From Actinomycetes bacterium (lineage in GTDB: Bacteria; Actinomycetota; Acidimicrobiia; Acidimicrobiales; Acidimicrobiaceae), in the NCBI GenBank assembly GCA_021792075.1, contig JAJYVK010000025.1:1-10928 (forward strand): a stretch of 10,928 nt of DNA, read 5' to 3'. A model generated the notes under the pieces. That model ran no database searches. It saw nothing but the letters and a program-made list of their open reading frames with translations, and was not told where the DNA came from. A program made the position numbers and the translations under genes. Positions 1 to 6,754 of this stretch are shown piece by piece (the first letter of the stretch is position 1; every line of letters begins with the position of its first letter).

Positions 1-80
1 GATCTAATGAGGGGGTGTCGCAAGCAGGTCATGAGCCTGCCCGAGCTGGTTTTTATTCAGCTCGGCATGGGGCGCACCAA

Positions 81-1289
81 ATGGGCGGCGGCCGGAGCTG
101 GCTCAGATCCAAACTGTACCTGCCTTTGGTTGCGCTAGCCCTGGTTGGAGCAGCCTGCGGAAGCTCCAACACCGCGAGTTCTACCGGCACAACCACCGGG
201 GCGAGTTCTAGCACTGCCAGCACGTCAGGGGCGAGCTCTAGCAGCGGTCTGGCCACTATAAAGAGCCAACTGACAGCTTTAGAGGCAATACCTACATTTG
301 TTGCACCGGGACCGGCTATCAATGCTTCGAAACTCGCCGGGAAAAGCATCGTGATCATAAATGGGGATCCGTCAGCGGCTCCGCCTGCCCAGACCGTCAA
401 AGGAGTTGTAGCCGCCGCTAAAGCCGCAGGGCTTCAGAGTACCGTGCTAAATGGTTCCAGCTCTCAGGTTGCGGTCTACACACAGTTGCTGGACCAAGCG
501 ATTGCCCGAAAGCCGATGGCGATTGTCACGGTTGCGGTGGTTCCCGCACTGGTGAAGACGGAGCTGCAGAAGGCTAAGAGCGCGGGAATTCCCGTGATCA
601 TCGGTCTTCAGAGGTACCATTCAAGTCCGACCGGCTCGAACCAGCTTGCTGGGTCGCTTTACTACGGATTTGTCACCCAGCCAGCACCGGAGGAGGGGAC
701 CATCCTCGCAGAACAGGTTGCTGCAGACGGTCCTTCGAATGCAACAGTAGGTTTCGTAACCTCCAATGTCATTCCGCTTTCGCCGCAGATCTACGACTCG
801 TTCAAGGCTGGTCTAGCGAAGTACTGTGCTGGCTGCAAGATTGTCGACACGCAAAATGTCGATCCGAGCAACTGGGTTGGAAGCCTCACCTCAACTGTCA
901 GTTCTATGTTGTCTGCTAATCCCAACATGAACTACATTGTTCCTGTCTTTGACGGCATGGCACCTTTCATCATCTCCGCTCTTGGAACTTTTGGCGGTGG
1001 ACACAATGTCAAGGTGATCACAACTCAGGGGAGTGTTGGAGCAGCTATGAGCGCTGTGCAGAAGGGGACCTTTCTTTCCGACGTCGGCCAGTCGAGCGCG
1101 TGGGACGGATGGGCGTTGGTGGATCAGGCGCTTCGTGCGGGTCTTGGACTTCCACCGGAGACAAATCCAAATATTCCGCTGAGACTCGTTACGGCTGCAC
1201 AGCTGCAGGGCGTGAACACGAGCAGTGATAGTGCCATCTACGGCACAAGCTTTATCCAGGGCTTTAAGAAGCTTTGGGGTCTAGGATAA
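81..1289 (+). CDS. ABC importer solute-binding lipoprotein (ribose/sugar-type, Peripla_BP_4-like)
   Basis: Extracytoplasmic lipoprotein that would capture the solute and hand it to the permease encoded next. With the ATG at 81 it has 402 residues: a positively charged start (Arg5, Arg9, Lys11), a hydrophobic stretch and a lipobox ending VGAAC with the lipidated Cys26. Residues 27-56 form a Ser/Thr/Ala/Gly linker typical of actinobacterial surface lipoproteins. From about residue 87 (GKSIVIING) it shows the alternating strand/helix pattern of type I periplasmic binding proteins, including KSAGIPVIIG. Cys249 and Cys252 (YCAGC) could form a disulfide. The start is uncertain: the frame stays open to the window edge and a GTG at 15 is possible. 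I prefer 81 because it gives a normal signal peptide and has GGGG 8 bases upstream. The stop overlaps the permease start, and the gene order supports an RbsBCA-type operon. The family is fairly sure; the ligand is unknown and need not be a sugar. Confidence 0.85.
   Translation: MGGGRSWLRSKLYLPLVALALVGAACGSSNTASSTGTTTGASSSTASTSGASSSSGLATIKSQLTALEAIPTFVAPGPAINASKLAGKSIVIINGDPSAAPPAQTVKGVVAAAKAAGLQSTVLNGSSSQVAVYTQLLDQAIARKPMAIVTVAVVPALVKTELQKAKSAGIPVIIGLQRYHSSPTGSNQLAGSLYYGFVTQPAPEEGTILAEQVAADGPSNATVGFVTSNVIPLSPQIYDSFKAGLAKYCAGCKIVDTQNVDPSNWVGSLTSTVSSMLSANPNMNYIVPVFDGMAPFIISALGTFGGGHNVKVITTQGSVGAAMSAVQKGTFLSDVGQSSAWDGWALVDQALRAGLGLPPETNPNIPLRLVTAAQLQGVNTSSDSAIYGTSFIQGFKKLWGLG
174..243 (+). repeat. 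In-frame short repeats coding the Ser/Ala linker
   Basis: The ten-base unit GCGAGTTCTA occurs at 174-183 and 201-210 and, with one change (GCGAGCTCTA), at 231-240. The spacings of 27 and 30 bases are multiples of three, and each copy encodes Ala-Ser-Ser. The last two copies extend to a shared GGGGCGAGYTCTAGCA at 198-213 and 228-243. This suggests that the flexible linker of the lipoprotein grew by slippage or small duplications. Confidence 0.6.
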
Positions 1290-2386
1290 TGCGCTTTGGT
1301 GTAGCGCGGAGCGGGAGCCTCGAACAGCGTGGAGGCTCTGGCTCCGTGGAGCAGCAGACGAAACTGAGCAACTCTGACACCAGCCTTGAGGGGCGCAACG
1401 CGCCCGCTCATGGCGGTGTCACAACGAACGGCAGGTCGCTGCGCTCGTTCTTGAGAAGCTATCTGGTCGTATTGTTGCTCCCACTCCTCTTCATACTTTT
1501 CTCCGTGTTAGCGCCCTCCACGTTCTTGACGGCGTACAACATACAGACGATCCTGACAACAAACGCGGTTCTTATAATCCTGGCCATAGGAGAAACTGCG
1601 GTAATGGTGACGGGAGAGTTCGACTTCAGCTTCGGGGGAACTCTCGGGCTTTCCGCAGCGATAGTCGTGATGATGACCAACCTCGATGGCATCACTGCCT
1701 TCGAGGCGATAGCGGTTTCGTTTTTGGCTGCCCTTCTGATAGGAGTTTTGAACGCCTACTTTGTGATAAAACTTCGCGTAAGGTCCTTCATCGTAACTCT
1801 GGGGATGGGAACTCTCACCACGGGTATAGGCCTCGGAGTAACCGGATCGCAGACTGTTTCCAACCCTTCCAAGTTCTTGAGCACTGCGATGACCAAACAC
1901 ATCGCGGGTGTTGGCCTTCCATTCTTCTACGGGTTGATCTTGGTCATCGTGACCTGGTTCCTGCTCGAGTACATAAAGACAGGAAGGAATATGTATTTCG
2001 TGGGAGAAGGAAGGAAGGCAGCCTTTCTCGCAGGAATCCACGTGAACCGGATACGCACCGGGGTCTTCATCTTGTCGGCGCTCACCGCGTGGTTGGCAGG
2101 AATGGTAATGCTTGGTCAGACGACTGCCGTGGATGCCACCTACGGCGGTCCCTACCTGCTGCCGGTCTTCGCTGCGGTATTTCTTGGCTTTACAACGATC
2201 AGGCCGGGTCGCTTCAATGCACTAGGAACTTTGGTAGGCGTGCTGGTTCTAGCGATAGGCAGTACTGGTCTGGAAATTCTTTCGGTGGCTTCGTGGATCA
2301 CTCAGGTCTTTGACGGAGGGGTCTTGATTGTGGCGGTCGCTTTGGCCAACATCTTGGGAGGCAACCTAATAGAGACATGGACGTAG
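1289..2386 (+). CDS. ABC importer permease (RbsC-like, branched-chain/ribose permease superfamily)
   Basis: Inner-membrane channel of the importer, 365 residues from the ATG at 1289. That ATG overlaps the TAA of the binding-protein gene by one base (TAATG), which suggests translational coupling; a TTG at 1274 is a less likely start. After about 58 hydrophilic residues, longer than usual for RbsC, hydrophobic segments begin at SYLVVLLLPLLFILF. GEFDFSFGG (about 109-117) corresponds to the G-x-D-L-S-x-G segment conserved in RbsC/XylH-type permeases. GRNMYFVGEGRKAAFLAGI (about 233-251) matches their cytoplasmic loop that contacts the ATPase (GR-x-x-Y-x-x-G-x-N-x-x-A-A-x-x-x-GI). Glycine-rich hydrophobic helices continue to the C-terminus. 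It would work as a dimer with the double ATPase encoded downstream. The family is confident; the solute is not known. Confidence 0.88.
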   Translation: MRFGVARSGSLEQRGGSGSVEQQTKLSNSDTSLEGRNAPAHGGVTTNGRSLRSFLRSYLVVLLLPLLFILFSVLAPSTFLTAYNIQTILTTNAVLIILAIGETAVMVTGEFDFSFGGTLGLSAAIVVMMTNLDGITAFEAIAVSFLAALLIGVLNAYFVIKLRVRSFIVTLGMGTLTTGIGLGVTGSQTVSNPSKFLSTAMTKHIAGVGLPFFYGLILVIVTWFLLEYIKTGRNMYFVGEGRKAAFLAGIHVNRIRTGVFILSALTAWLAGMVMLGQTTAVDATYGGPYLLPVFAAVFLGFTTIRPGRFNALGTLVGVLVLAIGSTGLEILSVASWITQVFDGGVLIVAVALANILGGNLIETWT

Positions 2387-2626
2387 AGTGATCTCGCCGT
2401 GCTCGGTTGAGAGTGGTATTGCTGGTTATATCGCCATTGTTTTGCCCCGCCTTGTTTGTGCGAAGGCTTCTGGGAGTTGAAGCCGCTGAAGTTGGGTTCG
2501 AAAATTTATGTTATGCCGAGATCTCCTGGTTTCGCCCGGAGACCGACATTAGCGGAGAAAGCACCCTGGACCTCAGAGAAGGAGTTTCGCGGCCATTTGA
2601 GGTGAAATGTTGGGAAAGGGGGAGTT
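2387..2626 (+). other. Intergenic region inside the transporter operon
   Basis: Gap of 240 bases between permease and ATPase with no convincing gene: the open frame across it starts at a TTG, is poorly protein-like and runs into the ATPase start. It holds a perfect 6-base stem (GGCTTC at 2465-2470 with GAAGCC at 2479-2484), a second stem with one G-U pair (GGTTTC 2528-2533, GAGACC 2539-2544) and a perfect 5-base inverted repeat (CATTT 2594-2598, AAATG 2605-2609). None is followed by a T run, so none is a clear intrinsic terminator. An AT-rich patch, GAAAATTTATGTTAT at 2500-2514, could belong to a promoter, but I cannot place -35 and -10 boxes with confidence. Confidence 0.4.
2615..2624 (+). 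promoter_or_regulatory. Ribosome binding site of the ABC ATPase gene
   Basis: AAAGGGGGAG lies two bases before the ATG at 2627. It is the strongest Shine-Dalgarno-like sequence on the plus strand here and fixes this start, so the ATPase can be translated independently of the genes upstream. Confidence 0.65.
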
Positions 2627-4210
2627 ATGGCAAGTGCGAGAACCGCCCTTGAGGTAGCAGGACTAAGGATGCGTTTTGGCCCGGTAACGGCATTGGAGGA
2701 TCTGACTCTGAGCATTCGCCAGGGTGAGATTCACGGTGTTGTTGGGCACAATGGATCAGGAAAGTCGACCTTCGTAGAGATACTCGCAGGAACCCATGTC
2801 CCCACTTCCGGCAGGATGGAGCTATTCGGAAAAGAGGCGAGCTTTCCCGCCGTGGCCAAGGACAGGGAAAATCATCCGATGGCAGTGGTGCACCAGGATG
2901 TCGGTCTGGTCGGCTCGATGTCGGTGGTCGACAACTTCAGGGTGAATCGCTTCAAGCGGGGGTTAATCGGGAGTGTGCGTTGGCGAGACGAGCGAAGGCT
3001 GACAAGTGAGCGTCTTTCAGCTATCGGCGTTGATGTCGACCCAAGAACTTTGGTTGAAAATCTGAGCGCTTCCGATCAGGTGCTGATCAGCGTGGCCAGG
3101 GCTTTAATGGATCTGGAGCAGATCCGTCAAAGGGCTGAGCAAAGAGATCAAGCGATTTTGATACTGGACGAGCCCACCTCAAGCCTTCCATCAGGTGCGA
3201 TCGATTCGTTTCTCGATACGATTCGTGAGGTGAACCGCGAACTCGGAACGACCGTGATCATAGTTAGCCACAACCCCCGTGAGATCATGGCCCTAAGCAA
3301 CAGGTTCTCGGCTTTGAAAAACGGGAACCTGGTCGGGACTTATGTGACTGGCGAGGTGAGCTACAGCCAGCTCGCTGCGCTCATGGCTGGCCAGAGCGAA
3401 GCGGAGATGGCCTCTGAAACACACGCGGAGTCCGTTTCCCTGCTCACGGACGGAAATAGGGCTGTCAGTAGGTCCGAGCTTCTCAAAGCCACCAATCTAG
3501 GTGGCGGCCGGATAAAGAGCGCCGATTTTTCGATCTACTCAGGAGAGGTCGTTGGAATGACTGGACTCTTGGGATCCGGGTATGAGGATGTCCCCTACCT
3601 TCTCTGTGGTTCGCAGATGAAAACGGTAGGAAGCATCCGGTTTCAAGAAAAGGATCTCAGCAAATGCAATCCGCGCGTCTTCCGGGATAGCGGGGGAATG
3701 TTGCTTCCCGGCGACAGACAGCTGACGAGCGGAGTTCCGACTGCGACCGTCAGGGAGAACATGACTCTCGGCTATTTGGACCCCTTCGTCAAAGGGGGGA
3801 TCTTGAAGCACCGCAAAGAGAGGCGGATCATCAGTGAAATGATGGAAAGATTGCGCGTGAGGCCTGCGAATCCAGATAGGCCCTTGAACGAGTTCAGCGG
3901 CGGCCAGCAACAGAAGTCGCTTGTAGGCAGATGTCTTCTGCGATCCTCCAAGTTGATCGTAATAGATGAACCCTGCACGGGGATCGATGTAGGTGCGCGC
4001 AACGAGATCCATGCGACGCTGCGGGAGATGGCTGCAAATGGGGCGGCGGTCTTGGTGACCTCGTGCCAATACGAAGAGCTTCCGATGGTCTGCGACAGGA
4101 TAATTGTTTTTCAAGGAGGGTATGTGGCGGGAGAGCTCTCCGGAGCTGAGGTGACAGAGGAGGCGATCTTGAGGCTCTGCTACATGGACATGGAGGCCAC
4201 CCGGGCTTAG
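2627..4210 (+). CDS. ABC importer double ATPase (RbsA/MglA-like)
   Basis: Cytoplasmic ATPase with two nucleotide-binding domains in one 527-residue chain, slightly longer than the roughly 500 usual for RbsA. Domain 1: Walker A GHNGSGKST (40-48), signature LSASDQ (146-151), Walker B ILILDEP (177-183) and His215 of the H-loop. Domain 2: degenerate P-loop GLLGSGYED (313-321) without the lysine, canonical signature FSGGQQQ (423-429), Walker B IVIDEP (444-449) and no switch histidine (TSCQYEEL). A degenerate second P-loop is normal in RbsA/MglA/XylG. The first-domain signature also lacks its glycine, so of the two composite sites only Walker A of domain 1 with the signature of domain 2 should hydrolyse ATP. 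The gene follows binding protein and permease, completing the importer. It faces the minus-strand iclR gene tail to tail, 64 bases away. Family assignment is secure; the transported compound is unknown. Confidence 0.92.
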   Translation: MASARTALEVAGLRMRFGPVTALEDLTLSIRQGEIHGVVGHNGSGKSTFVEILAGTHVPTSGRMELFGKEASFPAVAKDRENHPMAVVHQDVGLVGSMSVVDNFRVNRFKRGLIGSVRWRDERRLTSERLSAIGVDVDPRTLVENLSASDQVLISVARALMDLEQIRQRAEQRDQAILILDEPTSSLPSGAIDSFLDTIREVNRELGTTVIIVSHNPREIMALSNRFSALKNGNLVGTYVTGEVSYSQLAALMAGQSEAEMASETHAESVSLLTDGNRAVSRSELLKATNLGGGRIKSADFSIYSGEVVGMTGLLGSGYEDVPYLLCGSQMKTVGSIRFQEKDLSKCNPRVFRDSGGMLLPGDRQLTSGVPTATVRENMTLGYLDPFVKGGILKHRKERRIISEMMERLRVRPANPDRPLNEFSGGQQQKSLVGRCLLRSSKLIVIDEPCTGIDVGARNEIHATLREMAANGAAVLVTSCQYEELPMVCDRIIVFQGGYVAGELSGAEVTEEAILRLCYMDMEATRA

Positions 4211-4274
4211 GGTTTCCTGGAATCGGTTTGGAATTAGGGCGATCTGTTTGCACCCGACCGGTTTCAGGGGCCTA
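4211..4274. other. Convergent intergenic gap without a visible terminator
   Basis: Sixty-four bases separate the ends of the ATPase gene (plus strand) and the iclR gene (minus strand). I looked for GC-rich stems followed by T runs in both directions and found none. Termination here may be Rho-dependent, or the two transcripts may overlap. Confidence 0.4.
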
Positions 4275-5093
4275 CTATGACGAGAGATTTAGAATTTGCG
4301 GCACTGAGTAGGTCTGGACTTCTTGAAGGATCTCGTGCGCCAGATGTTCCAGATGTTCAATCGTTGGGTATCGCGTTATTGGACCGCTTACCCCCAGCGC
4401 GGCTACGAGCTCACCGTTGAGACCGAAGATGGGCACGGCGGCGCCGGCTGTCTGTTCTGACCGCCCGCCAAGGTTCAGGGCGTACCCGTTTCGTGCTATC
4501 GTTTCGATCTCGTTGAAAAGGTCTTTCGGTTCGGTAATGGTGAAGGGGGTAAGTCTGAGTAGCGAAAGCTCGCCCGATGCGAGCAGCGCCTGGAACTGTG
4601 AAGAGAAAGCCAAAAAGATCTTCCCGACTGAGGTTGCATGAATCGGGAGGAGCGATCCGATGTCGTGGCGGACTCCGATGGATTGCGGACTGTCTATCAC
4701 CTCCACGTCCATGATCTGGGAGTGGACTGCGACAGCTAAGTGTACGGTTTCCTGCGTCGAGGTATTCAGCCTCTCCATTACCGGTCTCAGGCTGCGCCGC
4801 ACGTCAAACTGCCTGACCATGTCGCTCAACAGCTCTAGCAGCCCTCTGCCAAGGGTGTATTCAGAGGTCTCAGGAACTTGAACAGCGAACTCCTGGTCAA
4901 CCAGCGAAGTGAGGAGCCTGTGCACAGTGCTGACAGCGAGTCCCATCTGGGAGGCTATTGCGTGGACTCCGACCGGCTTGCCGGCACGTCCAAGTTCACG
5001 GAGTATCTCCATAGCATTGACGACGGCGTTGACGGTCCTGCCTGACCTAACCTCGCTGGCTTGCGGTAAATCCTGGGGTATTTTATGTTCCAT
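4275..5093 (-). CDS. IclR-family transcriptional regulator
   Basis: DNA-binding regulator of 272 residues, the normal length for IclR proteins. Residues about 20-85 form the winged helix-turn-helix: VNAMEILREL, then GVHAIASQMGL as helix 2 and AVSTVHRLLTSL (54-65) as recognition helix, followed by the wing ending in YTLGRGLLEL. From about residue 100 comes the IclR effector-binding domain, with LPIHATSVGKIFLAF (149-163), GYALNLGGRSEQTAGAAVPIF and LVAALGVSGPITR, all recognisable positions of the family. The ATG at 5093 has GGAGG 6 bases upstream. It lies downstream of the catabolic genes on the same strand, 71 bases after the DUF35 gene, and tail to tail with the transporter, so it most likely controls one or both. 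Whether it activates or represses, and what ligand it binds, cannot be told. A palindrome just upstream may serve autoregulation. Confidence 0.92.
   Translation of the reverse strand: MEHKIPQDLPQASEVRSGRTVNAVVNAMEILRELGRAGKPVGVHAIASQMGLAVSTVHRLLTSLVDQEFAVQVPETSEYTLGRGLLELLSDMVRQFDVRRSLRPVMERLNTSTQETVHLAVAVHSQIMDVEVIDSPQSIGVRHDIGSLLPIHATSVGKIFLAFSSQFQALLASGELSLLRLTPFTITEPKDLFNEIETIARNGYALNLGGRSEQTAGAAVPIFGLNGELVAALGVSGPITRYPTIEHLEHLAHEILQEVQTYSVPQILNLSS
4340..4357 (-). repeat. Tandem 9-base repeat within iclR
   Basis: On the plus strand CCAGATGTT occurs twice back to back. In the gene it encodes a Glu-His-Leu doublet near the C-terminus (IEHLEHLAHEI). It keeps the frame and lies in a likely helix, so it is a small duplication without evident consequence. 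Confidence 0.45.
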
Positions 5094-5099
5094 GTCGAG

Positions 5100-5104
5100 C
5101 CTCC
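5100..5104 (-). promoter_or_regulatory. Ribosome binding site of iclR
   Basis: GGAGG on the minus strand with six bases (CTCGAC) before the ATG at 5093. It decides the start and allows translation independent of the catabolic genes upstream. Confidence 0.6.
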
Positions 5105-5113
5105 ATTTTATAG

Positions 5114-5131
5114 CCTGACAAAATTTTCAGG
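5114..5131 (-). promoter_or_regulatory. Imperfect palindrome, candidate IclR operator
   Basis: CCTGACAAAATTTTCAGG matches its own reverse complement at 14 of 18 positions, with five perfectly paired bases at each end (CCTGA/TCAGG) and an AT-rich centre. It lies 20 bases upstream of the iclR start codon, directly before a TATAAA on the minus strand (5112-5107) and after a TGGACA (5138-5133). IclR-family proteins commonly bind AT-rich palindromes of about this length next to their own gene. The 20-base spacing of the promoter-like boxes is long, and TATAAA sits close to the Shine-Dalgarno sequence, so the promoter part is weak. Confidence 0.35.
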
Positions 5132-5164
5132 ATGTCCACAGATTGTCTGAGCAGACCGCACATC

Positions 5165-5563
5165 TTAGAAAGGCTGAAAAGCAGGGATCTTCCACTCGTC
5201 CGCCTGATCCCAGGTTAGCTTTAGCGGCATCCCTACCTGTAATTTCGCGAGGTCGACGGCGACTATCCTGCTGAGAATGCGCGGACCTTCTTTGAGATGT
5301 ACGACCCCCACCGCGTAAGGCGGCTCGAATGCCGGGTGGTACTGCCGCCTGAAGACTACGAAGGCATGCAAAGAGGCCAAGCCATCGGCTGCGACCCAGC
5401 TCCAACTGGGACTCCAGCATTCGGGGCAGAACGAAGACGGCGGAAACCAGAAGGAGCCGCAGTCATCGCATTTTGGCAGGATAAGGCGCCCTTCTTGACA
5501 GGCTTCCCAGAATGGTACAGTTTCGGGGCTTGGTCTTGGAGTTGGTTGATGGACAGCATTCAC
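5165..5563 (-). CDS. DUF35 zinc-ribbon/OB-fold protein, partner of the thiolase-like enzyme
   Basis: Small acyl-CoA-associated protein of 132 residues. The N-terminal helix region (PFWEACQEGRLILPKC) leads into a rubredoxin-like zinc ribbon with Cys32, Cys35, Cys46 and Cys49 (KCDDCG, FCPEC), followed by an OB-fold from about residue 55 (SLHAFVVFRR, PPYAVGVVHLKEGPRILSRI, GMPLKLTW). DUF35 proteins usually have no activity alone. They form complexes with thiolase-fold enzymes, as in archaeal thiolase/HMG-CoA synthase and in the steroid side-chain aldolase Ltp2 with the DUF35 part of ChsH2, where they help hold the CoA ester. The start is a GTG two bases after the thiolase-like stop, with GGGGAGGGG (5579-5571) as ribosome binding site, so translation is coupled and the two products probably assemble together. 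The size is normal. The family is confident; the substrate is unknown. Confidence 0.9.
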   Translation of the reverse strand: MNAVHQPTPRPSPETVPFWEACQEGRLILPKCDDCGSFWFPPSSFCPECWSPSWSWVAADGLASLHAFVVFRRQYHPAFEPPYAVGVVHLKEGPRILSRIVAVDLAKLQVGMPLKLTWDQADEWKIPAFQPF

Positions 5564-5565
5564 GC

Positions 5566-6753
5566 CTATTCCCCTCCCCGCTGTAGGATCAATGAGCTAT
5601 GGCATACGGTGTTTCCGCCGTGGCCGCTGACAAGAGCCCATTCGGCGTCGGTTACTTGCCGTTCGGAGTCGTAGGCGTGGCGGAGTTGGCGAACACCCTC
5701 GATAATTTGGAGAACGCCTTCCACGTGTCCTTCGGAAAGTTGACCCCCTGAGGTGTTACACGGGAGGGCCCCGTCAATCGAAAGTGCACCGGATGCTGCG
5801 AAGGGACCTCCGTCTCCCTTTTTGCAGAAGCCGTAATCCTCGAGCTGTGTCAGGACCATGTAGGTGAAACAGTCATAGAGCTGTGCAGTATCGATATCCT
5901 CGGGCCGGATTCCCGCCATGGCGAAGGCCTTTTCCCCGCTGCGCCTCGCTGCAGTGTCGGTCATGTGCTCGTCGTAGTACCAACCGCGTAGGTTGTTGAA
6001 GGTTCCAAAACCCGAGATCAGGACTGGAGTCTGGCGAAGATCCCTCGCTCGTTCAGCGGAACAGACCACAACCGCTCCAGCTCCATCTGTCACAAGGCTG
6101 CAGTCGTAGACATTGAACGGGTCGACAATCGGCCTTCCAGAATGGTATTTCTCCAGCGAGAGAGGCTGTTTCATCTGTGCCGCTGGATTTCTGAGCGCAT
6201 GCTCTCTGAACGCCACCGCTATAGCACCGAGATCATCTTTCGATGTTCCATAGAGTGCCATGTGGCGTGATGCGCCGAGTGCGTGCATCGCAACGGCTCC
6301 GAACATTCCCACTTCGGCGTTGAACTCCGAGCGCTCCTGTTCGGGGGGGACCAAGGGCACGCTCATCTTGGTCGAGGTGTCGCGGTGCGTCCGCGACCAG
6401 CTGTCCCTTCCGTATCCGCAAAGGACAACGTCGCACATGCCGGCGTCAATGGCCATGACCGCAAGGATCACGGAGAGGATCTGACTTGCACCTCCGTTGT
6501 CCAAGGTAGTGCTGAACTCGGCATCGAGTCCGAGCAGCTCGCCCATTCTCTGGTGATGGGTGTAGATGTCGTCCGGTCCTCTGCAGATCACGCCGTTCAC
6601 ATCGGCTTTGCTGAGCCCGGCGTCATCCATTGCATTATGCATCGCTTCGTTCAGAAGTCCTAATGAGCTCTGCCCGGGAACCTGGCCCAGATCGCTCTGC
6701 CCGACTCCAACGATGGCGTATTTGCCTCTAAGAGCTTTGTTTGGATTGCTCAT
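5566..6753 (-). CDS. Thiolase-fold lipid-transfer/Ltp2-like protein lacking the nucleophilic cysteine
   Basis: Thiolase-superfamily enzyme of 395 residues from the ATG at 6753, one base after the CoA-transferase stop. ATG 6762 and TTG 6780 are alternative in-frame starts that overlap that gene. It begins YAIVGVGQSDLG, the first strand of SCP-x/lipid-transfer-type thiolases. Where thiolases carry the acylated cysteine there is LDNGGASQ (84-91). YDCF (293-296) replaces the HDCF/NEAF motif, GHV (342-344) replaces GHP, and the C-terminal cysteine motif reads SGHGGN. LEDYGFCKKG and LPCNTSGGQLSEGH are typical of the Ltp branch. Such proteins paired with DUF35 partners include the retro-aldolase Ltp2, so carbon-carbon cleavage of a CoA thioester by an aldol-type reaction fits better than thiolysis. 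It sits between CoA-transferase and DUF35 genes with almost no spacing. The fold is sure; the reaction is inferred. Confidence 0.85.
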   Translation of the reverse strand: MSNPNKALRGKYAIVGVGQSDLGQVPGQSSLGLLNEAMHNAMDDAGLSKADVNGVICRGPDDIYTHHQRMGELLGLDAEFSTTLDNGGASQILSVILAVMAIDAGMCDVVLCGYGRDSWSRTHRDTSTKMSVPLVPPEQERSEFNAEVGMFGAVAMHALGASRHMALYGTSKDDLGAIAVAFREHALRNPAAQMKQPLSLEKYHSGRPIVDPFNVYDCSLVTDGAGAVVVCSAERARDLRQTPVLISGFGTFNNLRGWYYDEHMTDTAARRSGEKAFAMAGIRPEDIDTAQLYDCFTYMVLTQLEDYGFCKKGDGGPFAASGALSIDGALPCNTSGGQLSEGHVEGVLQIIEGVRQLRHAYDSERQVTDAEWALVSGHGGNTVCHSSLILQRGGE

Positions 6754-6754
6754 C

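Noticed and set aside
2407..2652. Open frame of 81 codons in the permease-ATPase gap
   Set aside because: TTG start, no Shine-Dalgarno sequence, no recognisable protein features, and it runs over the ATPase start in another frame.
3539..4114. Minus-strand frame of 191 codons within the ATPase gene
   Set aside because: Antisense to the second nucleotide-binding domain, whose motifs are unmistakable; the antisense product resembles nothing known to me.
4211..4274. Bidirectional terminator between the ATPase and iclR genes
   Set aside because: No stem with a following T run in either direction; only short GC palindromes such as ACCGGT.
4340..4357. Tandem 9-base repeat as a regulatory or phase-variation element
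   Set aside because: Only two copies, in frame, inside the iclR coding region; gain or loss would not shift the frame.
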